From positions 1-8,204 of the forward strand of contig JAYVKG010000214.1 of assembly GCA_043768625.1 (NCBI GenBank): a stretch of 8,204 bases of DNA. The letters are read 5' to 3'. Position numbers and translations under genes: made by a program. The notes beneath the pieces are model-generated. The model did not search any database and had not been told where the DNA came from. It saw only the letters and a program-made list of their open reading frames with translations. This document shows positions 1 through 5,999 of the stretch, one piece after another; position 1 is the stretch's first letter; each line of letters begins with the position of its first letter. The DNA comes from UKL13-2 sp043768625. Its GTDB lineage: Bacteria > Pseudomonadota > Gammaproteobacteria > Burkholderiales > Usitatibacteraceae.

Positions 1-1684
1 TATCGATCAGCACGCCGTTGCGCTCGATGGTGAGCAGCACACGCGAGGTCGGCATCTCAATTCTTTCATAAACGAATTTGAGGTGTTGTTCTGCCAAAAC
101 CTGCGGATACATCGCCAGATGCAGTTGCAACGTGACATCCGAATCTTCCGCCGAATAATTGGTGGCAGTCTCGATAGACACTTGCTCAAAGCCGATTTGC
201 GATGCGCCTTTGCCAGCGACTTCTTCGAACGAAATCGTTTTTGCATTGAGGTGGCGCATGGCCAGCGAATCCATGTCGTGGCGTTGGTGGCTTTCCAGTA
301 CGTAGGATTGCAACAGCGTGTCGTGTGCGTAACCTTTCACATCGACGCCGTGATTGGCAAATACATGCAAATCATATTTGATGTTCTGGCCGAGTTTTTT
401 CTTGGTTTCGTCCTCCAGCCAAGGGCGCAGCTTGGCGATAGCGCGATCGAAATCGAGTTGGTCGGGTGCGCCAGGATAAATGTGCCGGAGGGGCAGGTAA
501 GCGCCTTCACCTGCAACGCAGGCAAACGACAACCCTACGATTTGCGCCTGCATTTGATCGAGGCTGGTAGTTTCTGTGTCGAAGCAGGCCAAGTCAGCAG
601 CATTGAGTTTTTCGATCCAGGAATCGAGTTGTTCTTCGGAGAGGATACATTCGTATTTTCTGGTATTGACGAACGCTGCCTGGTGCGCGGCCGGCTCGCC
701 AGAGGACCAGCGGACGGCGCTTGAATCTTTGTCCGCCTGCTTGAAAACGGTAGAAGTGGCGTTGTCACCGGATGCATCGGCGTTTACGTTTACGTTAACG
801 TTGTCTGGCTGACTGGCGTTTTTATGCAAAGCTGCGCGCAGCCCCTTGAAGCCAAACTGCTCATAAAGTTTGTCGAGTTTTTCAATGTCAGGTAGCTTGT
901 GGTCGATCGTATCGAAGTCAAATGTCAGCGGTACATCACATTTCACCGTCACCAACACCCGGCCGGTCGGCAGCCAGTCGAGCGCCTTGCGCAGATTTTC
1001 ACCGACCACGCCTTTTATGCTGGCTGCATTCTTGATCACTCCATCGAGCGAACCGAATTCGGCAATCCATTTCGCCGCCGTTTTAGGGCCGACCTTTTCG
1101 ACCCCGGGCACGTTATCAACCGTGTCGCCCATCAGCGTCAAGTAATCGACGATTCTGTCCGGCGCAACGCCAAACTTATTTCTGACGCCGGCAATATCCA
1201 GCGTTTCATTGGACATCGTGTTCACCAGCACCACAGTTTCATTAACGAGTTGTGCCAGATCTTTGTCACCGGTACCAATTACGGTGTCGACACCACGTGC
1301 GGTCGCGTGTTTGGAAAGGGTACCAATAATGTCGTCGGCTTCCATGCCATCAATCACCACGCAGGGCCAGCCGAGCGCTGCAGCGAGTTCGCGAATGGGT
1401 CCAACCTGGCGCGCAAGATCTTCAGGCATTGCGGCGCGAGTGGCTTTGTAATCAGCATAAATATCGTCACGAAAGGTTTTGCCCTTGGGGTCAAACACGC
1501 AGGCGCTATAATCAGCGGGGTAATCAGCGCGAAGTTTGTTGAGCATATTGGCCACACCGAAGATCGCGCCGGTGGGCTCGCCGGCCGGCGAACGAAAATC
1601 AGGCATGGCGTGGAAAGCCCGATAGAAAAAGCTCGAGATATCGACGAGCAGCAAACGTGGGCGTGCTTGTTTTGTGGTGCTCAT
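1..1684 (-). CDS. polA: DNA polymerase I, N-terminal 561 residues (partial, runs off left edge)
   Basis: DNA polymerase I fills gaps in excision repair and removes RNA primers from Okazaki fragments. The 5' nuclease domain (about residues 1-290) keeps its acidic metal ligands: D15 in LLLVDISS, E115/D117/D118 in EADDIIG, D140/D142 in GTGDKDL and D187/D190 in LMGDTVDNVPG, followed by the helix-hairpin-helix VGPKTAAKW. These sit two residues later than in E. coli PolA. A linker (about 290-345) precedes the 3'-5' proofreading domain, which has Exo I D369/E371 (FDTET), Exo II D438 (KYDLH) and Exo III Y510/D514 (YSAED), so proofreading looks intact. The visible part ends in IERNGVLID, the start of the polymerase domain; its catalytic aspartates lie outside the window. 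The ATG at 1684 is the only sensible start, because an in-frame TGA lies just upstream, yet no Shine-Dalgarno sequence precedes it. The homologue is about 930 residues, so roughly 60% is present. The gene diverges from the LOG gene. Assignment is very secure. Confidence 0.98.
   Translation of the reverse strand, partial: MSTTKQARPRLLLVDISSFFYRAFHAMPDFRSPAGEPTGAIFGVANMLNKLRADYPADYSACVFDPKGKTFRDDIYADYKATRAAMPEDLARQVGPIRELAAALGWPCVVIDGMEADDIIGTLSKHATARGVDTVIGTGDKDLAQLVNETVVLVNTMSNETLDIAGVRNKFGVAPDRIVDYLTLMGDTVDNVPGVEKVGPKTAAKWIAEFGSLDGVIKNAASIKGVVGENLRKALDWLPTGRVLVTVKCDVPLTFDFDTIDHKLPDIEKLDKLYEQFGFKGLRAALHKNASQPDNVNVNVNADASGDNATSTVFKQADKDSSAVRWSSGEPAAHQAAFVNTRKYECILSEEQLDSWIEKLNAADLACFDTETTSLDQMQAQIVGLSFACVAGEGAYLPLRHIYPGAPDQLDFDRAIAKLRPWLEDETKKKLGQNIKYDLHVFANHGVDVKGYAHDTLLQSYVLESHQRHDMDSLAMRHLNAKTISFEEVAGKGASQIGFEQVSIETATNYSAEDSDVTLQLHLAMYPQVLAEQHLKFVYERIEMPTSRVLLTIERNGVLID
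782..802. repeat. Short hexanucleotide repeat inside polA
   Basis: On the plus strand two copies of GTTTAC are followed by GTTAAC and GTT. Read on the minus strand this is an imperfect AACGTA-type repeat that encodes alternating Asn-Val (NVNVNVN) at PolA residues 295-301. It falls in the linker between the 5' nuclease and the proofreading domain, where length changes should be tolerated. A six-base unit keeps the reading frame if copies are gained or lost. Confidence 0.7.
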
Positions 1685-1694
1685 TACGGTAATT

Positions 1695-1698
1695 GGAG
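1695..1698 (+). promoter_or_regulatory. Ribosome binding site deciding the LOG gene start
   Basis: GGAG lies nine bases before the TTG at 1708. It is the only good Shine-Dalgarno match near the 5' end of this reading frame. It favours TTG 1708 over TTG 1693, which would overlap the GGAG itself, and over ATG 1771, which has no purine-rich sequence ahead of it. Confidence 0.55.
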
Positions 1699-1707
1699 TG
1701 TGCGAAG

Positions 1708-2460
1708 TTGAATCAATCTCAAAGCAGCAAGAAACAAGTCGGGAAAATCCCCAAGCCGGCCGATCCAGACATGAAACACCAATCGCTGGTCGCGGCACGT
1801 GAATCGTGGTGGATGTTCAATATTATCGCCGAATTGGTTACCGCGTCCGAGCGACTGGCAGGGGTGTCACCGGCGGTTGCTATTTTCGGCAGTGCGCGAC
1901 TCAAGGAAGACAACCGCTATTACGCCATCACCGAAACGATTGCGCGTAAATTGTCTGATGCCGGATTCAGTGTGCTCTCCGGCGGTGGCCCGGGCATTAT
2001 GGAGGCGGCCAACAAGGGGGCGCTTGCCGGTAAAAGTCCCAGTGTCGGCCTTAATATTCTGCTACCGTTCGAGCAGGGCGGGAACGGCTATCAGGATGTA
2101 TCGATGATGTTTCAGCATTTTTTTGCACGCAAAACGATGTTTGTGAAGCACGCAGCGGCTTACGTAGTGATGCCGGGAGGATTCGGTACGCTGGATGAAC
2201 TCTCCGAGGCATTGACGCTCATACAAACTGGCAAGATTCGCCGCTTCCCGGTTATCCTGGTCGGCAGTGAATTTTGGGGCGGCCTGATTGAATGGATGAA
2301 GAACGCCATGGTGAAAGAAGGAGTGATCAGTGAGAGTGACGTCGATTTGTTCAAGGTGATCGACGATCCGGATCAGATAGTCGCCGCCATTTTTGATCAT
2401 TATGCGAACCGCGGTTTTACGCCTTCGCCTGATGAGCGCGCACTGGAAATGACCCTTTAG
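1708..2460 (+). CDS. LOG family protein (TIGR00730-type Rossmann fold, putative nucleoside 5'-monophosphate phosphoribohydrolase)
   Basis: The product is a cytoplasmic Rossmann-fold protein of about 250 residues. LOG (LONELY GUY) enzymes cleave the N-glycosidic bond of cytokinin riboside 5'-monophosphates or AMP-like nucleotides, releasing the base and ribose 5-phosphate; many members were once mislabelled lysine decarboxylases. Visible hallmarks are the nucleotide-binding SGGGPGIMEAANKGA (from S91), the conserved Arg141 in FFARKTMF and the PGGFGTLDE motif (156-164) with catalytic Glu164, so the active site looks complete. The N-terminal HQSLVAARESWWMF segment and the C-terminal extension mark the longer subgroup found in beta- and gammaproteobacteria. 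The start is taken as TTG 1708 because of the GGAG ahead of it; ATG 1771 would remove 21 residues and still leave the full domain. It is the first gene of the run leading to thrB, 40 bases before the next gene. Its substrate in this organism is unknown, and nothing suggests hormone production. Confidence 0.9.
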   Translation: MNQSQSSKKQVGKIPKPADPDMKHQSLVAARESWWMFNIIAELVTASERLAGVSPAVAIFGSARLKEDNRYYAITETIARKLSDAGFSVLSGGGPGIMEAANKGALAGKSPSVGLNILLPFEQGGNGYQDVSMMFQHFFARKTMFVKHAAAYVVMPGGFGTLDELSEALTLIQTGKIRRFPVILVGSEFWGGLIEWMKNAMVKEGVISESDVDLFKVIDDPDQIVAAIFDHYANRGFTPSPDERALEMTL

Positions 2461-2500
2461 CCAGGCGGTAACGGTAACCGTTCAACAATCGGAGTCTGCC

Positions 2501-2860
2501 ATGCATTTGCCTTCCCGTTTAATCGTCATGTTAGTCGCCATAGTCCTGGTGCTTCCGGTATTAGCGCAAAGCCAGGCACGGCCGCGACCGAAGGATCTTC
2601 AACTGGTCGAAGATGTACCATTGCCCCCGGAGGTCAAGGCTTCCGATTGGTCCCAAGACGTCAAAGTGACGACGCGTCAATCGGGCACCGATAGGATTGA
2701 AGAATACCGTCTGGGCGGCAGGCTTTATAAGCAGCGTATCCAGCCAGCTTCCGGTCCGGCGTACTACCTGATCGATGAAAAGGGCGAAGGCAAATTCACG
2801 CGAGTGGACGGTCCGGATTTGAAAATTGCCATACCGATGTGGGTAATACTGACCTGGTAA
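2501..2860 (+). CDS. DUF2782 family small exported protein
   Basis: This is a 119-residue protein with a clear N-terminal signal peptide: a short basic start, a hydrophobic run at about residues 8-22, and possible cleavage after VLA (22) or SQA (26). The mature part is short and charged, with the features I recall for DUF2782: LQLVEDVPLPPEV, a central EEYRLGGRLYKQRIQP strand region, YYLIDEKGEGKF, and a C-terminal aromatic end PMWVILTW. The function of the family is not known. Location is probably periplasmic or membrane-attached. A GGAG lies six bases before the ATG. The gene sits between the LOG gene and thrB, with 22 bases to thrB, so co-transcription is likely. From memory, DUF2782 genes lie between polA and thrB in pseudomonads too, so the placement is characteristic. 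Family assignment is fairly secure; role is open. Confidence 0.85.
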   Translation: MHLPSRLIVMLVAIVLVLPVLAQSQARPRPKDLQLVEDVPLPPEVKASDWSQDVKVTTRQSGTDRIEEYRLGGRLYKQRIQPASGPAYYLIDEKGEGKFTRVDGPDLKIAIPMWVILTW

Positions 2861-2882
2861 GAAAACCGGCTATCCTGATTCT

Positions 2883-3863
2883 GTGAGCGTTTTCACCCCT
2901 ATTACGATCGAAGAGGCCCGCGCATTCATCACGCCTTATCGGGTCGGCGACATTATCGATTTCCAGAACATCGCTGCAGGCGTGGAAAACTCCAATTTTT
3001 TCGTTACCACTACAGAGGGTTGCTACGTCCTCACCCTTTTCGAAAAAATTCCGCGCCATGATCTCCATTTCTACATGGGATTGATGGCGTATTTGTACGC
3101 GAAAGGGATACCCTGCGCGGCTCCCTTGCAGACTAAAGATGGCACAGTTATCAGGACGTTGCGGGGCAAACCCGCTGTTATGGTGACGCGCCTTTCAGGC
3201 AACGACATGGCACATCCGACTCCGCCGGACTGTCACGCCGTGGGCATGGCGTTAGCGCACCTGCACGAAGCGGCGGGTTCGTTTGACCTGCCGATGCCGA
3301 ATTGGCGGGGACTTTCATGGTGGCGCAGTTACGCGATCAGTTTGAATAAACATCTTTCGGCCGGAGAAAACGCTGAAATCGCCGCTGAGATCGCGCATCA
3401 GCAAAATTTCGATCTGCTCAATCTGCCGCGCGGGGTGGTACACGGTGACTTGTTTCGCGACAATATTTTGTGGGACGACCACGGCACTCATCACACGCCA
3501 CAAATCATCGACTTTTATTTTGCGTGCAACGAACAATTACTTTTTGATGTTGCCGTAGCCGTGAACGATTGGTGCCTGGATTATTCTGTGTACCCCGCCG
3601 CAAAACTGCATTTGATCAACGCACGCGCGCTGCTGGCCGGTTACGCCGACGTGCGGCCGTTTGTTGCCGTCGAACGTGCCGCATGGCCACAAATGCTGCG
3701 CGCCGCCGCATTGCGTACCTGGTTGGGGCGCTTGGGTTATCATCACTTGCCGCGCAATTCCGAACTTACGCATCCCAAAGATCACCCATTTTCTGCGCGA
3801 TTGCTGCATTTTCACGCGACCCACGAATCCGAAAATCGTGCATTAATGCCGGTAGCCTCATAG
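2883..3863 (+). CDS. thrB: Homoserine kinase (ThrB, aminoglycoside phosphotransferase-like fold)
   Basis: The enzyme phosphorylates L-homoserine with ATP to O-phosphohomoserine, the substrate of threonine synthase, in the cytoplasm. This is the Pseudomonas-type ThrB, which has an APH/choline-kinase fold and is unrelated to the GHMP-family ThrB of E. coli. The 326 residues are full length. The N-terminal SVFTPIT start is typical; the ATP-binding lobe has IAAGVENSNFFVTT (about 30-44) and YVLTLFEK with Lys55. The catalytic loop reads VVHGDLFRDN with His187, Asp189 and Asn194, and the metal-binding Asp210 is in IIDFYFA, followed by VNDWCLD. The C-terminal part has RAAALRTWLGRL. The start is GTG 2883, chosen for fit with homologues; no strong Shine-Dalgarno precedes it, so translation may be coupled to the DUF2782 gene ending 22 bases upstream. 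No other threonine gene is in the window. Identity is very secure. Confidence 0.96.
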   Translation: MSVFTPITIEEARAFITPYRVGDIIDFQNIAAGVENSNFFVTTTEGCYVLTLFEKIPRHDLHFYMGLMAYLYAKGIPCAAPLQTKDGTVIRTLRGKPAVMVTRLSGNDMAHPTPPDCHAVGMALAHLHEAAGSFDLPMPNWRGLSWWRSYAISLNKHLSAGENAEIAAEIAHQQNFDLLNLPRGVVHGDLFRDNILWDDHGTHHTPQIIDFYFACNEQLLFDVAVAVNDWCLDYSVYPAAKLHLINARALLAGYADVRPFVAVERAAWPQMLRAAALRTWLGRLGYHHLPRNSELTHPKDHPFSARLLHFHATHESENRALMPVAS

Positions 3864-3891
3864 AGACGCAAGCGCAACAATACTTTTACAT

Positions 3892-4608
3892 ATGCAAGTT
3901 ATCGACGTACCCGCCAGTGCTGGTTTTGCCTGGATCAAACTATCTTTCGCGCTCTTTCGCGCCCAACCAGTTAGCTGGATTTCGCTCGTTTCTGTTTGGT
4001 TGTTAACGACGCTGGGATTATTTTATGTGCCGCTGATCGGGGCCGCCGTCGCCACCATCTTGCAACCCGGCTTTTTTGCCAGCTTTGTGCTCGCAGCACG
4101 CGATCAGGAGGCGGGCCAGCCGGTTGGCGTGCATCAGCTATTCGCGGCATTCCGCGCCAACGGACGACCGCTCGTGACCATCGGCTCGATCACCTTGGTT
4201 GCTGAAATCATTGTGATGCTGGTGCTTGGCCTGCTTGGTTTGCCGCGCAGTGTTTACGCAGATGTCAACGGCATGCCGGACATAAGGGCCTATGCACAAT
4301 CACTTGACGGCCGCGAATGGATTGTGATCTTCGGTTTTGCCCTGATGGTTGCCATCAAAGGGGCGCTGTGGTTTACGGCCGCCATTCTTGCGCTGAATAA
4401 AATGCCGGCCACGCACGCGATCCGCTGGAGTTGCTATGCACTGATTGCCAATTTCTTGCCTATGCTGGTGTTCGGTGGATTGATGGCGTTGATGTTTTTT
4501 TTCGCGGTGTTACCGCCGTTTCTCGGTCTTGTGATCGCAATGCCGCTCTATGCGATTGCCCACTACGTAAGTTATCGCGATTTGTTCCGGGCATCGGCAG
4601 AAGCCTGA
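3892..4608 (+). CDS. BPSS1780 family six-helix membrane protein
   Basis: This is a 238-residue inner-membrane protein of unknown function. Hydrophobic segments lie at about 27-46, 48-69, 94-117, 143-168, 183-205 and 207-226, giving roughly six transmembrane helices with short loops. The N-terminal amphipathic stretch (VPASAGFAWIKLSFALFRAQP) and the PLIGAAVATILQPGFFASFVLAARD core match what I recall of the BPSS1780 group named after Burkholderia pseudomallei, common in betaproteobacteria. The end YAIAHYVSYRDLFR is also typical. The ATG at 3892 fits the family's N-terminus but has no obvious Shine-Dalgarno. It follows thrB by 28 bases and is probably the last gene of that run. No catalytic motif is visible, so transport or envelope roles would be guesses. 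Confidence 0.8.
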   Translation: MQVIDVPASAGFAWIKLSFALFRAQPVSWISLVSVWLLTTLGLFYVPLIGAAVATILQPGFFASFVLAARDQEAGQPVGVHQLFAAFRANGRPLVTIGSITLVAEIIVMLVLGLLGLPRSVYADVNGMPDIRAYAQSLDGREWIVIFGFALMVAIKGALWFTAAILALNKMPATHAIRWSCYALIANFLPMLVFGGLMALMFFFAVLPPFLGLVIAMPLYAIAHYVSYRDLFRASAEA

Positions 4609-4646
4609 CTTCTGACGGCCGGGCCAATTGTTTGGTCGCAATACGG

Positions 4647-4658
4647 CTACAATTGTAG
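4647..4658. promoter_or_regulatory. 12-bp perfect palindrome with a -10-like TACAAT, candidate operator/promoter
   Basis: CTACAATTGTAG is a perfect palindrome in the 158-base gap before the substrate-binding protein gene. Its TACAAT (4648-4653) resembles a sigma-70 -10 box on the plus strand. The -35 is poor: CAATTG at 4625-4630 has the right 17-base spacing but little likeness to TTGACA, while TTGTTT at 4628-4633 is only 14 bases away. Just upstream, 4622-4637 can form a six-pair RNA hairpin with one G-U pair, but no T-run follows, so it is not an intrinsic terminator. The palindrome could be a repressor or activator site controlling the downstream gene, or chance. Confidence 0.25.
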
Positions 4659-4756
4659 GGTAATTTTTGCCATCATCCTTGCATTCGCCAAAACCAAGCT
4701 CGACCTGTACGCTTAGAAGAGAGTGCGAGTCCTCCGTCGTTGCGCACAATGGAAAT

Positions 4757-4760
4757 GGGA
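4757..4760 (+). promoter_or_regulatory. Ribosome binding site deciding the binding-protein start
   Basis: GGGA lies six bases before ATG 4767. It selects that ATG over the in-frame TTG 4740, ATG 4749 and ATG 4755. The choice also gives a compact signal peptide beginning with Met-Lys, as expected for an exported protein. Confidence 0.6.
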
Positions 4761-4766
4761 ACCAAA

Positions 4767-5873
4767 ATGAAGAGCTTGCGTTGCTGTCTTGTTTTATTCT
4801 TCGCGTTGGCAACCACGGCAAACGCCGCAGACATCACGATCGGCCAATCAACGCCGCTGACCGGTAGCAATGCCGATCTTGGCAACGATATCCGCAACGG
4901 CGCACTGGCTTATTTTGAAAGGATCAATGCGACCGGCGGCGTAAATGGCCACAAGATCAAATTAGTGACGCTGGATGACAAGAACGACACCCAGCTGGCC
5001 GCTGAAAATACCAAAAGACTGCTCGGCGAAAATAATGCGGTCGCATTGTTTGGTTATGCCTCATCTACCCTGAGCATTCCGGCGATGCCGATGGTGAAAG
5101 AAAGTCGCGTGCCGTTTTTCGCCCCGTTCACGGGTGCCGATACGATCCGCAAACAAAATGATTTCGTCTACACCGTTCGCGCCACCTATGCAGATGAAAT
5201 TGAAAAAATAATCAATTTTTGGGGCAGCCTGGGTAGCACGCGGGTGACGGTGTTGCATTACGACGACGCCGTCGGCAAACAGAATTTCGAGACGGTGGCG
5301 AAGACGCTGCAGAAATTCAACAGGCAACCAACCAGCATACCCATCAAGCGCAATGCGGATTTGCCGGACGACATCGTCAAACGCATTGCAACTTCGGATC
5401 CACAGGTGATTGTGGTCACCACACTGTACGCTCCGGCCGCGCAAATGGTGATGCGGCTGCGTTCGGCTAACCTGCCCTATTTGGTGACGAGCCTCTCCTT
5501 CGTCGGTGCCAGCCAGCTGGCCAAGGCACTCGGGCCGGAAGCGGCAGGTATATCGGTCGCGTTGACGGTGCCGACGGCTAAATCATTAAGTGTGCCGGTG
5601 ATCAAGGAGTGTGTAGAGGCGTGGACCGCGCTGGGCCAGAAGGAGACAATGAATGTGACGGCGATCGAATCCTGCATCGCCGCGAAAGTATTGGTGGAAG
5701 GCATTCGCAAGGCCGGCAAGGAAGTCACGCGCGAGAGCCTGCAAAAAGCACTGTCTGCAATGGGCCGCGTCGACGTGGGCGGGCATGTTGTTGAGTTCAA
5801 GCCAGGATTTCGGCACGGCGGCAAATTTGTCGACATTGGCGTTATTCTTGCCAACGGCGAACTGCGAAGCTAG
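4767..5873 (+). CDS. ABC transporter periplasmic substrate-binding protein, branched-chain amino acid (LivJ/Peripla_BP_6) type
   Basis: The 368-residue product is a periplasmic type 1 solute-binding protein of the kind that feeds LivHMGF-like ABC importers. A signal peptide is clear: MKS, a hydrophobic core at about 8-16, and an AxA cleavage site (ANA, after residue 20) leaving ADITIGQ. There is no lipobox, so it should be soluble. The mature protein starts ITIGQSTPLTGSNADLGND, then has GALAYFERINATGGVNGHKI and LVTLDDKND, all characteristic of the family. ALFGYASSTLSIPAMP (from A93) and FFAPFTGAD form the usual first-lobe ligand region. The fold covers nearly the whole chain. Two late cysteines, C282 and C303, might pair in the periplasm. 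No permease or ATPase gene is adjacent, so the partner and ligand cannot be read from context; ligands in this family range from Leu/Ile/Val to amides, urea and aromatic acids. It is probably transcribed alone and converges on uvrD. Confidence 0.9.
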   Translation: MKSLRCCLVLFFALATTANAADITIGQSTPLTGSNADLGNDIRNGALAYFERINATGGVNGHKIKLVTLDDKNDTQLAAENTKRLLGENNAVALFGYASSTLSIPAMPMVKESRVPFFAPFTGADTIRKQNDFVYTVRATYADEIEKIINFWGSLGSTRVTVLHYDDAVGKQNFETVAKTLQKFNRQPTSIPIKRNADLPDDIVKRIATSDPQVIVVTTLYAPAAQMVMRLRSANLPYLVTSLSFVGASQLAKALGPEAAGISVALTVPTAKSLSVPVIKECVEAWTALGQKETMNVTAIESCIAAKVLVEGIRKAGKEVTRESLQKALSAMGRVDVGGHVVEFKPGFRHGGKFVDIGVILANGELRS

Positions 5874-5881
5874 GCAGTTGT

Positions 5882-5898
5882 AAAAACTCAGAACGAGT
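5882..5898 (-). terminator. Weak candidate terminator for uvrD in the convergent gap
   Basis: Read on the minus strand, ACTC and GAGT (four pairs, five with a G-U) flank a small loop and are followed directly by T residues, the shape of an intrinsic terminator. The stem is very short and AT-containing, so efficiency would be low. The rest of the 126-base gap (5874-5999) has only imperfect GC stems without T-runs (for example 5905-5911 with 5932-5940) and a seven-base direct repeat GCCGATG at 5912 and 5939. Nothing here convincingly terminates the plus-strand gene. Confidence 0.15.
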
Positions 5899-5999
5899 AC
5901 CGGCGCGGCTTGCCGATGTAAAGTGTCTGCAAAGCCCCGCCGATGCTAGTGTCGAGTATTCCTTAACGTGCGTATTCAATAGAATGGCAGTGGCGCATC

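Noticed and set aside
1693..1707. Start of the LOG gene at TTG 1693
   Set aside because: It overlaps the GGAG that best serves as ribosome binding site for TTG 1708 and has no Shine-Dalgarno of its own.
83..1711. Two long plus-strand open frames (83-724 and 899-1711) opposite polA
   Set aside because: Both are codon-aligned with polA on the other strand. Their openness follows from the rarity of TTA, CTA and TCA codons in polA. Their translations show no recognisable domain, whereas the minus strand gives textbook PolA.
2461..2486. CGGTAACGGTAACCG as a terminator or operator between the LOG gene and the DUF2782 gene
   Set aside because: Only four-base arms pair, there is no T-run, and the genes look co-transcribed.
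4609..4766. Possible tRNA or riboswitch in the gap before the binding-protein gene (GCGAGTCCTCC resembles a T-loop)
   Set aside because: No acceptor stem, anticodon arm or matching partner strands can be drawn around it, and no known riboswitch core is visible.
5901..5940. GC-rich inverted repeats as a plus-strand terminator for the binding-protein gene
   Set aside because: The stems are imperfect with a long loop and a two-base bulge, and no T-run follows.
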